From Procambarus clarkii (lineage: Eukaryota; Arthropoda; Malacostraca; Decapoda; Cambaridae): DNA of 64,000 bases. Both the position numbers and the translations under genes were made by a program. This document shows, in pieces, positions 31,829-43,139 of the stretch (positions within the stretch are counted from its first letter, which is position 1; each line of letters opens with the position of its first letter). The DNA is taken from the NCBI RefSeq assembly GCF_040958095.1, contig NC_091193.1, forward strand, positions 25,689,832-25,753,831, given 5' to 3'. The notes beneath the pieces were generated by a model that saw only the letters and a program-made list of their open reading frames with translations, was not told where the DNA came from and searched no databases.

Positions 31829-32211
31829 GTACCTAGTAGCCAGAACTCACTTCTCAGCCTACTATTCAAGGCCCGATTTGCCTAATAAGCCAAGTTTTCC
31901 TGAATTAATATATTTTCTCTAATTTTTTTCTTATGAAATGATAAAGCAACCCTTTTCTCTATGTATGAGGTCAATTTTTTTTTATTGGAGTTAAAATGAA
32001 CGTAGATATATGACCGAACCTAACCAACCCTACCTAACCTAACCTAACCTATATTTATAGGTAAGGTTAGGTTAGGTAGCCAAAAAAAGCTAGGTTAGGT
32101 TAGGTTAGGTAGGTTAGGTAGACGAAAAAACATTAATTCATGAAAACTTGGCTTATTAGGCAAATCGGGCCTTGAATAGTAGGCTGAGAAGTGCGTTCTG
32201 GCTATTAGGTA

Positions 32212-32305
<94 letters not shown>
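31770..32305. mobile_element. Foldback/MITE-like repeat between two (AT)n tracts
   Basis: Imperfect inverted arms at about 31826-31912 and 32122-32213 share CTCAGCCTACTATTCAAGGC and GATTTGCCTAATAAGCC. Between them lie TTAGG-type runs on both strands (32030-32120). (AT)n tracts flank it at 31771-31825 and 32214-32305. The arrangement matches a repeat family I recall as very common in crayfish, where it lives inside AT dinucleotide tracts. Confidence 0.75.
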
Positions 32306-32308
<3 letters not shown>

Positions 32309-32560
32309 AAAAATGACCGAAAAGGTAAGAATAATAATTCTAACACGAATTTTTTCAATATTTCTTATTGTTTCTTTTCACTGTCGATGGTAATTGAAAA
32401 ATCAATTCTCCAAAATTCATTTTTATTTCTAGTCTGATGCGATGCTTGAACGCGTTTCGTAATAACTTATTATATTTTCAAAGACTTTAGTTTACACACA
32501 CACAACTGTAACCTGAAAACACTAAACAGAGTTTTACTTATACTAACACTAAACAGCTTA
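32306..32560. repeat. Dispersed repeat with CGCGTTTCGTAATAACTTATTA
   Basis: Adjoins the (AT)n tract and contains the core GAACGCGTTTCGTAATAACT, followed by TTTCAAAGACTTTAGTTTACAC. I recall this core as a high-copy decapod repeat; not searched. No coding potential. Confidence 0.5.
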
Positions 32561-33586
32561 TCCGTCTTACTTATACTCGCATTTGGGTGAGATGATATGG
32601 TGCAACAGTTTTGGATGAGGTGAACAAACTTGTGACAAATACAAGACTGAACACGAAACTATAGGTATTAATTGGATATGAGAGCATAAGAATGGAAGTA
32701 AGTGTAGAGGGCCTATTGGCCCATACTTCCTCTTGATGCTTCTATATTGGTTCGGAGTCTTGAAGTGGGTAGAATATAGAATATAGGTCCCCCCCCCCTC
32801 CCCCACCTCCAGAGGACAGCGTCGGGAGGGGGGCCGCCACGCGTGGTCTTACACACAACAACACAGAGTAACCTCACTCTCTGGTCGACATGTCCAGCTC
32901 TCAAATACTTTCCACTAGCGTCGACAAAGGAACCAGTGAGTCGCCGATCAACCAGTGATCCTGCTAATCTTGGGAGGTATTGTTCCCGGAAACATTGAAT
33001 TGCATTATGTACATTGATGGCCATTAATTGTATGTACACATTTTACTTGTTATGATGCCTGAACAACACCCGGAATGTGTTGTATTGAATATTCTAATTC
33101 AATATAATCTTTCCCTGCTGTATGCTGAGTATTATAGTAGCAGTTCACTACTTTGAAGTTACTTGGCAGGTGCAGCCCAAGGGAAGATAAAATTACGAGT
33201 CGTCCTTGCGCAACAGGAAACTTTCACGATCACCAATAGGGCTTAACCACCGAGTCTTGCATAAGTGACTGAGGAATGTCCAGGGCCTATTACTAGGCTA
33301 TATACTACTTAACAGATAAGCAGTATATAGTATTATACTAATCAATTTTAGCTGTAGACTAACATTATAACCTATTATGTTCATCAGGTATTTGATTAAT
33401 AGGCTACGAACATATACCCTCAAATTATGTGAACAGGAAAACACATGGCAGGATAATCACAGAATATACTGTCCAATTTAAATTAATAATAAAATAACGT
33501 AAAATTAAGAATCTAATAATTTAATTAATAAATAAATTAACAAGTATAATTCTGCTGGGAAAATTCCCTACTCCTAGGGGGGGGGG
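32561..33586. other. Spacer with one short dispersed repeat
   Basis: At about 32675-32760 lies the segment AGAGGGCCTATTGGCCCATA, shared in form with TCAGAGGTCCTATTGGCCCA at about 47020 in the giant palindrome. The rest is AT-rich and non-coding. A homopolymer G run begins at 33579. Confidence 0.55.
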
Positions 33587-33722
33587 GGGGGGGTGTGAGG
33601 GTGGTAGGTAGCCCTGGGGGTGTGAGGGTGGTAGGTAGCCCTGGGGGTGTGAGGGAGGTAGGTAGCCCTGGGGGTGTGAGGGTGGTAGGTAGCCCTGGGG
33701 GTGTGAGGGAGGTAGGTAGGAG
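33587..33722. repeat. 27-bp minisatellite
   Basis: Five copies of GGTGTGAGGGTGGTAGGTAG plus CCCTGGG, preceded by an 18-base G run. The GGTGGT/GGAGGT variants alternate. Confidence 0.95.
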
Positions 33723-34095
33723 GTACCTGGAGCTTTGCAATTACTTTATTCACTCTCGTGTTCAAGATATCCTCATAATGCACCCAAAATTTGCCTTATA
33801 CATATACAGTATACAAAATACTAAACATAAGGTCCTGTACGACTAACCATCCTGCGAGATGGGGACTTCTAGTACCAATGTTACCTAATTCACTCGTGCT
33901 CAAGATATCCTCATCATGCACTTCAGAGTCTGCCAGTGCAGACTACTGATCACGTGCCTCCGTATGACTAACCATCCTGTGTGATGGGGACTTTAGCATC
34001 ACGTAGATAGCGTTATGACACTGTACTCCCCTTCACATAGTCTAGGGCAGCTGCACAAATGCACATGTACCTAAAGTATTAATAAAAAAACAAAA
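33723..34095 (+). repeat. Two partial copies of a retroelement-tail repeat
   Basis: Two tandem partial copies share CAAGATATCCTCATAATGCA and GACTAACCATCCTG, and the second ends in a TTAATAAAAAAAC tail. A third copy lies at 38015-38262 (TATCCTCAAAATGCACCCAG, tail TTAATAATAATAAAAAGG). This looks like the 3' end of an unidentified LINE or SINE. Confidence 0.6.
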
Positions 34096-34431
34096 GCGAG
34101 GAAGTACTACGAGGATATCTATAACAATAAAGACCTTGGGTCGAGGGCGACCTCTCAGCGTTTCCAAGCTCTTAAACTGATTACCAAATATAAACTAAAC
34201 CATTTACGATTGATGAAAGATGTAGAGGTTTCGAGGTTTCCACATTACCAGCGACGTCCGACACCTGTCCCATAGCAATTCCGCTTAATATATATAATTC
34301 TCTTGTGCCTGAGCCGCGGACGACAGTGTCCAGGCCTGGCCCGGTAGCGTGACAGGTTCCCGGTAGCAGCACTGAGATGACGGAGGTAACATCTGTGATT
34401 AGGATAGCATTGCCACCAGGGATTGTGTGGT
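34096..34431. other. Spacer without recognised features
   Basis: No gene, repeat or RNA recognised between the retroelement tail and the 21-bp array. Confidence 0.4.
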
Positions 34432-35066
34432 GGTCGCTAGGACGCCAGCACTGGTCGCTAGGACGCCAGCACTGGTCGCTAGGACGCCAGCACTGGTCGC
34501 TAGGACGCCAGCACTGGTCGCTACGACGCCAGCACTGGTCGCTACGACGCCAGCGCTGGTCGCTAGGACGCCAGCACTGGTCGCTAGGACGCCAGCACTG
34601 GTCGCTAGGACGCCAGCACTGGTCGCTAGGACGCCAGCGCTGGTCGCTAGGACGCCAGCACTGGTCGCTACGACGCCAGCGCTGGTCGCTAGGACGCCAG
34701 CACTGGTCGCTAGGACGCCAGCACTGGTCGCTAGGACGCCAGCACTGGTCGCTAGGACGCCAGCACTGGTCGCTAGGACGCCAGCACTGGTCGCTACGAC
34801 GCCAGCGCTGGTCGCTAGGACGCCAGCACTGGTCGCTAGGACGCCAGCACTGGTCGCTAGGACGCCAGCACTGGTCGCTAGGACGCCAGCACTGGTCGCT
34901 AGGACGCCAGCACTGGTCGCTAGGACGCCAGCGCTGGTCGCTAGGACGCCAGCGCTGGTCGCTAGGACGCCAGCGCTGGTCGCTACGACGCCAGCGCTGG
35001 TCGCTAGGACGCCAGCGCTGGTCGCTACGACGCCAGCGCTGGTCGCTAGGACGCCAGCGCTGGTCG
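34432..35066. repeat. 21-bp minisatellite
   Basis: About 30 copies of GGTCGCTAGGACGCCAGCAC plus T, with two biallelic sites (TAGG/TACG and CACT/CGCT). A multiple of 3, so frames stay open by chance. Confidence 0.96.
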
Positions 35067-35205
35067 TGGAAACAAAAGCCAGTTCTTAAATGAAAGGCGT
35101 GCGGCAGAAAATTAGATCTTAGGCTGTGTGGACTGAAGCAACGTTGTGAGACATGTAACCTGGTGACGCGCGGTGACGTGACTCACACCAGGCTGTCTCT
35201 GGTGA

Positions 35206-36268
35206 CGGGAGGTACACCAACACACACAGTGTGTGACGACGGTACACCAACACAGTGTGTGACGACGGTACACCAACACAGTGTGTGACGACGGTACACC
35301 AACACAGTGTGTGACGACGGTACACCAACACAGTGTGTGACGACGGTACACCAACACAGTGTGTGACGACGGTACACCAACACAGTGTGTGACGACGGTA
35401 CACCAACACAGTGTGACGACGGTACACCAACACAGTGTGTGACGACGGTACACCAACACAGTGTGTGACGACGGTACACCAACACACAGTGTGTGACGAC
35501 GGTACACCAACACAGTGTGGCGACGGTACACCAACACAGTGTGGCGACGGTACACCAACACACAGTGTGTGACGACGGTACACCAACACACAGTGTGTGA
35601 CGACGGTACACCAACACACAGTGTGTGACGACGGTACACCAACACACAGTGTGTGACGACGGTACACCAACACAGTGTGTGACGACGGTACACCAACACA
35701 GTGTGTGACGACGGTACACCAACACAGTGTGTGACGACGGTACACCAACACAGTGTGTGACGACGGTACACCAACACAGTGTGTGACGACGGTACACCAA
35801 CACAGTGTGTGACGACGGTACACCAACACAGTGTGTGACGACGGTACACCAACACAGTGTGTGACGACGGTACACCAACACAGTGTGTGACGACGGTACA
35901 CCAACACAGTGTGACGACGGTACACCAACACAGTGTGTGACGACGGTACACCAACACACAGTGTGTGACGACGGTACACCAACACACAGTGTGTGACGAC
36001 GGTACACCAACACACAGTGTGTGACGACGGTACACCAACACACAGTGTGTGACGACGGTACACCAACACACAGTGTGTGACGACGGTACACCAACAGTGT
36101 GTGACGACGGTACACCAACAGTGTGTGACGACGGTACACCAACACAGTGTGTGACGACGGTACACCAACACAGTGTGTGACGACGGTACACCAACACAGT
36201 GTGACGACGGTACACCAACACACAGTGTGTGACGACGGTACACCAACACACACAGTGTGACGGTACAC
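35206..36268. repeat. ~26-bp minisatellite
   Basis: About 42 copies of GTGTGACGACGGTACACCAA plus a CACA stretch of variable length (units 22-30 bp). Length variation lies in the CA/GT dinucleotide part, so the array mixes minisatellite and microsatellite mutation. Confidence 0.95.
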
Positions 36269-36464
36269 TAACAAAGATCTATGTTAATAAGTAATTTGGA
36301 ACTTGTCTACCAGCCAGCCAGCCAGTTAACCTTTCTAAGAGAGCCAATCACGGCCACACCCAGCCTGGAGGCTCCCACTTCTCTCCTTAACCAATCACGC
36401 GGCTTCATGCAACCCCAATCTGTCTTAAGTCGCCTCGATTGTACCACACCTCTCTATAATTAAC

Positions 36465-36800
36465 CTGTGGAGGCAGCTGTGGGCGGTGGTGGTGGTTGTG
36501 GAGGCAGCTGTGGGCGGTGGTGGTGGAGGCAGCTGTGGGTGGTGGTGGTGGAGGCAGCTGTGGGTGGTGGTGGTGGAGGCAGCTGTGGGTGGTGGTGGTG
36601 GTGGAGGCAGCTGTGGGTGGTGGTGGTGGTGGAGGCAGCTGTGGGTGGTGGTGGTGGAGGCAGCTGTGGGCGGTGGTGGTGGAGGCAGCTGTGGGCGGTG
36701 GTGGTGGAGGCAGCTGTGGGTGGTGGAGGCAGCTGTGGGCGGTGGTGGTGGAGGCAGCTGTGGGCGGTGGTGGTGGAGGCAGCTGTGGGCGGTGGTTGTT
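36465..36800. repeat. ~24-bp GGT-rich minisatellite
   Basis: About 14 copies of GGAGGCAGCTGTGGGYGGTG plus variable GGT triplets. Strong purine/pyrimidine asymmetry. Confidence 0.93.
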
Positions 36801-37093
36801 GTGGGTACTTACTGTACTGTGGGTGGTGCTGGTACTTACATAACCCTAAGTGAGGGAATTTTGTTTTGATACTGGGCGTACGGCTCAACCACGTGAGGGT
36901 TAAGGCTTACTAACCTTCAAGGTAGTATTGTATTCTGTACGTCATTCAGCCTTCAACGTTGTCTAGGAATTAATTAAATTCACAGTGTATATACGCCTTG
37001 AAGCGCCTAGCTCTTCATGCAGGTCGTTAACACGATTTGAATAGCGTGAAATTTGAAGTGGTTCTGAATAAGTAGATGTGTTCTAAACAAGAC

Positions 37094-37945
37094 AAGTAAG
37101 TAATTGTCAAAAGAAGGCACCAAACCGGGATGGCTATGTAGCCTTCCCGGTTTGGCCGACACGGCATCAATCGCAAGTTGAAGCCGGCGTTGAAGGAGAG
37201 GCGAATCATCACCCTGACAGCAAAGGGTAAGATCATTGACAGAGAACAGAGAAGACGCCTGAAGGAAGAGAGGAAAGAAGACCATTGAGGGCAACCAGAA
37301 AAAGAGTAGTGCTCAGAACACTACCCTGGGGCACACCTTAGTATTGCTGAAAAGAGGCAGAGGGAGCGGTACCAAGCCTCACCACAGTGGAACGACGAGA
37401 GAGGAAGCTGCGGAGAAAGAGAGGGAGATGACCAAGAAGGCCAAAAGAATGAAGTTGAGATAGGATATGATATCGCCAAGTGGTGTTGTAAGCCTTTTCC
37501 AGGTCAAGAAGGACGGCAACAATGGAGGTCTTCGCAGCAAAAGCAGTACGAATATAGACCTCCAAGTTCACCAGGACATCTGTCGTGCTGCGGCACTTGC
37601 GGAAACCAAATTGAGAAGGGGAGAGGAGGTGATGGTGTTCCAGGAACCACATCAGACGAACGTTAACCATACGTTCAAAGAGTTTGTAGACACAAGTTGT
37701 GAGGGCAATAGGGCGAAAGTCCTTAGGGGATGTTCCCAGAGACCCCGGTTTGCGAACAGTCTCTGTATTTACCGAGTCTGTTAAATCGGATCTGGGAGTC
37801 TTCGTCGGACCCTGAGGACTGGCTCGATGCCATTGTCCTCCCTGTTCGAGGGAGACCCTGGTTTGCGAACAGGGAGGACAACGGCATCGAGTCAGTCCTC
37901 AGGGTCTGACGACGACTCCCAGATCCGATTTAACAGACTCACATT
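37094..37945 (-). pseudogene. Second, 5'-truncated copy of the minus-strand LINE
   Basis: Matches the 3' end (GTAAGTAATTGTCAAAAGAA) and the RT region of the LINE at 24340-30563, joined by an internal deletion. The RT part at 37670-37338 has MVNVRLMWFLEHHHLL, FGFRKCRSTTD and LLDLEKAYNTTW. It ends in a hairpin (37765-37940), where ~80 bp of the RT-upstream region is present twice in inverted orientation. Non-functional. Confidence 0.85.
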
Positions 37946-38014
37946 TAACAGGAGACATGATTCGGTGCATGTGGCACCGAATGCCCAGTTATTAGACCTT
38001 TCAGACCAGTTGGC

Positions 38015-38262
38015 ATGAGGTACCTGGAGCTTTGCAATTACATTATTCTCTCTCGTATTCTTGCGGATATCCTCAAAATGCACCCAGAGTCTGCCAGTGC
38101 AAACTGCCTATCACATGCCTCTGTATGACTAACCATCCTGTGTGATGGGGATTTTTTTAGCATCACCTAGTTAGCTTTTTTGACCCACTGTACCCCACTT
38201 CATATAGACTAGGGTAGCTGCACTAATGCAGATGTACCTCATGTATTAATAATAATAAAAAG
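38015..38262 (+). repeat. Retroelement-tail repeat, third copy
   Basis: Related to 33723-34095: shares GGTACCTGGAGCTTTGCAAT, GACTAACCATCCTGTGTGAT and the AATAATAATAAAA end. It directly follows the truncated LINE. Confidence 0.6.
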
Positions 38263-38799
38263 GCTGCCAGGACGGCAACATACACAAGACCTGGAGGCAG
38301 GGGCGAGCGTCCTGGTTACTGGCGGGACCCTCACATCTGGCCGGTCCTCAAGGCAAGAGAACTCAGGTCCTGCACAACCACCACACCGGAAAGAATGATC
38401 ATGAACTCACTCTAATGGATAATTGGGCCTTTTGATGCCATCATAATGGGACTCAAGGGTGGGGGCAGGACCGGCTAACTGCTCGCCTAACGTCTGCTGA
38501 CAATGAAAGGTCGTCTTTTGACGACCTCATTGTCTATTTTAATTTACAAAATCTTAAAATGATTAAACCCACATGTTATCTTGCACTCATCTGTTGAAAC
38601 AGGGATTGAGGGCAACTTAGTTGGGTCCATAATTACCTAGTGGAAAGTTTAAGAGCAAGACCAGGAACATTTACCCCAGTACAAGACTGAACAGAGAGGA
38701 GCGGCTGAGAGTGGCCGACACAGTCTTAATGGAGAGCCCCCCCGGACAGCAGTCCTGAGGCAGCAACCACATTTCTTGCTCTCCAGTTATGGAGTTGAC
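38263..38799. other. Spacer without recognised features
   Basis: No gene or repeat that I can support. A short inverted GACGACCTCATTGTC / GACAATGAAAGGTCGTC pair lies near 38500-38535. Confidence 0.4.
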
Positions 38800-39072
38800 C
38801 TCCTCCACCCAGCACGTGGAGGTCATGTCCCACAACCTCTCCTCCACCCAGCACGTGGAGATCATGTCCCACAACCTCTCCTCCACCCAGCACGTGGAGA
38901 TCATGTCCCACAACCTCTCCTCCACCCAGCACGTGGAGATCATGTCCCACAACCTCTCCTCCACCCAGCACGTGGAGATCATGTCCCACAACCTCTCCTC
39001 CACCCAGCACGTGGAGGTCATGTCCCACAACCTCTCCTCCACCCAGCACGTGGAGATCATGTCCCACAAGAG
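38800..39072. repeat. 39-bp minisatellite
   Basis: Seven copies of TCCTCCACCCAGCACGTGGA followed by GATCATGTCCCACAACCTC. Copies are nearly identical, differing only at GAT/GGT. Confidence 0.95.
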
Positions 39073-39394
39073 CACCTCAACACATTACACACGACTTACA
39101 ACTAATGAGGATCAAAATTTTCTTGTACATTGTTCTTGTTCTCTTCCTGTGTTCGAGTCGCACCTCTGTAAATGCTTCACTTTCGTACAGCGAACATAAA
39201 CAAATGTCAACAGAACCTGTTGACATTAAACCTATGCCAGACACGCATAACATTTTAATTCGTAATAATAATACTATTTTTTACATGAGAAAATAGTGAT
39301 TTTATACACAGCTCCAATTGGCGAGTGTGTCAGTGTCGTCTGGGCCCAGCTTGGACACGCACAGCCTCAGGGAAAGCTGCATATCAGAGCTGTG
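39073..39394 (+). repeat. Diverged foldback-element relative
   Basis: TTACACACGACTTACAACT, then CTGTAAATGCTTCACTTTCG, CAACAGAACCTGTTGACATT and ATGAGAAAATAG follow the same order as arm A' of the 4056-4830 element. This is an older, single-armed relative. Confidence 0.55.
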
Positions 39395-40695
39395 GCCTCG
39401 GGTGTACCACAACACAACTCTGGCCTCGGGTGTACCACAACACAACTCTGGCCTCGGGTGTACCACAACACAACTCTGGCCTCGGGAGTTCCACAACACA
39501 ACTCTGGCCTCGGGTGTAGCACAACACAACTCTGGCCTCGGGAGTAGCACAACACAACTCTGGCCTCGGGTGTAGCACAACACAACTCTGGCCTCGGGTG
39601 TACCACAACACAACTCTGGCCTCGGGTGTAGCACAACACAACTCTGGCCTCGGGAGTTCCACAACACAACACAACTCTGGCCTCGGGTGTACCACAACAC
39701 AACTCTGGCCTCGGGTGTAGCACAACACAACTCTGGCCTCGGGTGTACCACAACACAACTCTGGCCTCGGGTGTACCACAACACAACTCTGGCCTCGGGT
39801 GTACCACAACACAACTCTGGCCTCGGGTGTACCACAACACAACTCTGGCCTCGGGTGTACCACAACACAACTCTGGCCTCGGGAGTTCCACAACACAACA
39901 CAACTCTGGCCTCGGGTGTACCACAACACAACTCTGGCCTCGGGTGTACCACAACACAACTCTGGCCTCGGGAGTTCCACAACACAACACAACTCTGGCC
40001 TCGGGTGTACCACAACACAACTCTGGCCTCGGGTGTACCACAACACAACTCTGGCCTCGGGAGTACCACAACACAACTCTGGCCTCGGGTGTACCACAAC
40101 ACAACTCTGGCCTCGGGTGTACCACAACACAACTCTGGCCTCGGGAGTACCACAACACAACTCTGGCCTCGGGTGTACCACAACACAACTCTGGCCTCGG
40201 GAGTTCCACAACACAACACAACTCTGGCCTCGGGAGTTCCACAACACAACACAACTCTGGCCTCGGGTGTACCACAACACAACTCTGGCCTCGGGTGTAC
40301 CACAACACAACTCTGGCCTCGGGAGTACCACAACACAACTCTGGCCTCGGGTGTACCACAACACAACTCTGGCCTCGGGTGTACCACAACACAACTCTGG
40401 CCTCGGGTGTAGCACAACACAACTCTGGCCTCGGGTGTACCACAACACAACTCTGGCCTCGGGAGTACCACAACACAACTCTGGCCTCGGGTGTACCACA
40501 ACACAACTCTGGCCTCGGGTGTACCACAACACAACTCTGGCCTCGGGTGTACCACAACACAACTCTGGCCTCGGGTGTACCACAACACAACTCTGGCCTC
40601 GGGAGTACCACAACACAACTCTGGCCTCGGGTGTACCACAACACAACTCTGGCCTCGGGTGTACCACAACACAACTCTGGCCTCGGGTGTACCAC
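39395..40695. repeat. 28-bp minisatellite (CTCTGGCCTCGGGTGTACCA)
   Basis: About 46 copies of a 28-bp unit (CTCTGGCCTCGGGTGTACCA plus CAACACAA). Variants GTAGC, GAGTT and GAGTA are interspersed, and some units carry an extra ACACA. All long frames here are repeat artefacts. Confidence 0.96.
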
Positions 40696-41054
40696 AGCCC
40701 CAGCGAGGGTGACACAGACTGGTGACCTTTCATCTGTGACCCCCGAGGGTGTGAGGCAGTGTTCCCGGCCTCACACACCCCACATCACCTCCACCAAACA
40801 TGGAGAACGAAGGATACAGTGTAATGAAGAACTATGTTAAATTATTAAACATCTTTGTCGAAAATGTTCCTTCCAATTATATGACTGACACCCCAGCGAG
40901 TGTGGTAGGGGTGGTGGAGGGGGTGAGTGTTGTAGTAGGAGTATGGGGGGTGAAAGTGTGTGTTGTAAAGGGGGGGGGGGGGGTGTTTTAAGCGTTACAC
41001 AATTCACAAACTAAGAATTTGTGTGAAGGATTTTTGTGTTATTTAGTTTATTTC

Positions 41055-41312
41055 CATCCGCAGGCGTGGCTTAGCATTTATGGGGCCTGACGGGTGAGTG
41101 AACAGACCCCGTGGTTCATAGTCCTAAGGGTTCGGGTTCGATCCCCGGCGGAGGTGGAAAACAATGGGCAGAGTTTCTTTCATCCTGATGATCCTGCTCA
41201 TCTATCAGCAAATAGGTGTCTGAGAGTCAGACAGCTGCTACGGGGCTGCTTTCTGTGTGTGTGAAAATTAGGATTAAGGACTTGCCTGAAACGCTATGGG
41301 TCCTGTAGTGGA
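41055..41312 (+). mobile_element. tRNA-derived SINE
   Basis: A GGCGTGGCTTAGCATTTATGG head, B-box GGTTCGATCCCC, then the body GGGCAGAGTTTCTTTCATCC, CAGCTGCTACGGGGCTGC and the 3' part GAAAATTAGGATTAAGGACT. I recall this body as one of the commonest SINEs in decapods. The copy is nearly complete. Confidence 0.8.
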
Positions 41313-41424
41313 TGTATAAGTGTCACAACTCTTATATATATAATTAAACAAATAAATATAAATAAATAAATAAATATAATTATACAATGGCAGTGATCAT
41401 CATATATTGTGGTGTGTGTAAGAC

Positions 41425-42483
41425 AGAGGTTGGTGGAGGTGTGGGGAGGTACACTGAGCACCGTTGGTGGAGGTGTGGGGAGGTACACTGAGCACCGTTG
41501 GTGGAGGTGTGGGGAGGTACACTGAGCACCGTTGGTGGAGGTGCGGGGAGGTACACTGAGCACCGTTGGTGGAGGTGCGGGGAGGTACACTGAGCACCGT
41601 TGGTGGAGGTGTGGGGAGGTACACTGAGCACCGTTGGTGGAGGTGTGGGGAGGTACACTGAGCACCGTTGGTGGAGGTGTGGGGAGGTACACTGAGCACC
41701 GTTGGTGGAGGTGCGGGGAGGTACACTGAGCACCGTTGGTGGAGGTGTGGGGAGGTACACTGAGCTCCGTTGGTGGAGGTGTGGGGAGGTACACTGAGCA
41801 CCGTTGGTGGAGGTGTGGGGAGGTACACTGAGCACCGTTGGTGGTGGTGTGGGGAGGTACAGTGAGCACCGTTGGTGGTGGTGTGGGGAGGTACAGTGAG
41901 CACCGTTGGTGGAGGTGTGGGGAGGTACACTGAGCACCGTTGGTGGAGGTGCGGGGAGGTACACTGAGCACCGTTGGTGGAGGTGTGGGGAGGTACACTG
42001 AGCACCGTTGGTGGAGGTGTGGGGAGGTACACTGAGCACCGTTGGTGGAGGTGTGGGGAGGTACACTGAGCACCGTTGGTGGAGGTGTGGGGAGGTACAC
42101 TGAGCACCGTTGGTGGAGGTGCGGGGAGGTACACTGAGCACCGTTGGTGGAGGTGTGGGGAGGTACACTGAGCACCGTTGGTGGAGGTGTGGGGAGGTAC
42201 ACTGAGCACCGTTGGTGGTGGTGTGGGGAGGTACACTGAGCACCGTTGGTGGAGGTGTGGGGAGGTACACTGAGCACCGTTGGTGGTGGTGTGGGGAGGT
42301 ACAGTGAGCACCGTTGGTGGTCGTGTGGGGAGGTACAGTGAGCACCGTTGGTGGTGGTGTGGGGAGGTACAGTGAGCACCGTTGGTGGAGGTGTGGGGAG
42401 GTACAGTGAGCACCGTTGGTGGAGGTGTGGGGAGGTACACTGAGCACCGTTGGTGGAGGTGTGGGGAGGTAGAGTGAGCACCG
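41425..42483. repeat. 34-bp minisatellite
   Basis: About 31 copies of GTTGGTGGAGGTGTGGGGAG followed by GTACACTGAGCACC. Variants GGTGG/GGAGG, GTG/GCG and ACACTG/ACAGTG cluster in blocks. Confidence 0.96.
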
Positions 42484-42546
42484 TGGTGTGGGGCTCTCAG
42501 CACCAGGAGGCGGCCTCGGTGCTTCTGCAAGCTGGAGGAAGGTGTG

Positions 42547-42800
42547 TTAGGGGGGGGGGGGGGAGGGGGGGAGGGGAGGGGGGGATGGGAGGGGGGGGGA
42601 GGGGAGGGGGGGGAGGGAGCTCTATCTGATGAAACAAACAACCTTTAAATTAGTGAGGATGACGAGCAGACTTCCCTGGCATGCCCAACAGTCTCCACCC
42701 TCCCCCCCCTCCCCACCCTCCCCCCTCCCCCCCCTCCCCCCCCTCCCCCCCCCCCTCCGCCCCCCTCCCCCCCCCCCTCCCCCGCTCCTTGCCCCCTCCA
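42547..42800. repeat. Opposed poly-G and poly-C low-complexity tracts
   Basis: Almost pure G/A at 42547-42618 and almost pure C/T at 42698-42790, separated by ~80 bp. The tracts are roughly complementary and could fold back or form quadruplexes. Confidence 0.9.
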
Positions 42801-42839
42801 CCTCAACCCGTCCTCCTAATAGAACGTCGCATTTTGACG

Positions 42840-42972
42840 TATGTTCTACCTAAGGCCGAAAGTCATCGTGCTATTGGTTCGCGAAATTGACATACTGTCC
42901 CGTTTTCTGTTTTGGGTCCTCTGGTAGGTTAGGATAAGGTCACTTTAGTACGACAGTTTATGGACGTTGAGA
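42840..42972. repeat. Dispersed repeat copy (GCGAAATTGACATA family)
   Basis: Related to 22640-22850: shares TTCGCGAAATTGACATA, CGTTTTCTGT, GGGTCCTCTGGTAGG and TACGACAGTTTA. Confidence 0.65.
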
Positions 42973-43139
42973 AATCAGGAGGACGGACTGCTCCATCTGT
43001 CTCACACATCACATCTCTCACAGCCCTCCGTCTCTCTGTCTCTTAAATCAACCATCTCTCCCAGATACACTGAGATATCAACCATCACCCCCAGATACAC
43101 TGAGATATCAACCATCTCCCCCAGATACACTGAGATATC

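Noticed and set aside
34377-36274. Repeat proteins over the 21-bp and ~26-bp arrays
   Set aside because: Tandem-repeat artefacts without start context or flanking coding sequence.
39105-39296. 63-aa frame with a signal-peptide-like N-terminus
   Set aside because: The underlying DNA is a diverged copy of the foldback arm at 4056-4830, so the hydrophobic start is probably chance.
39302-40840. Frames of 300-460 codons on both strands
   Set aside because: All lie within the 28-bp array and appear in every frame because 28 is not a multiple of 3.
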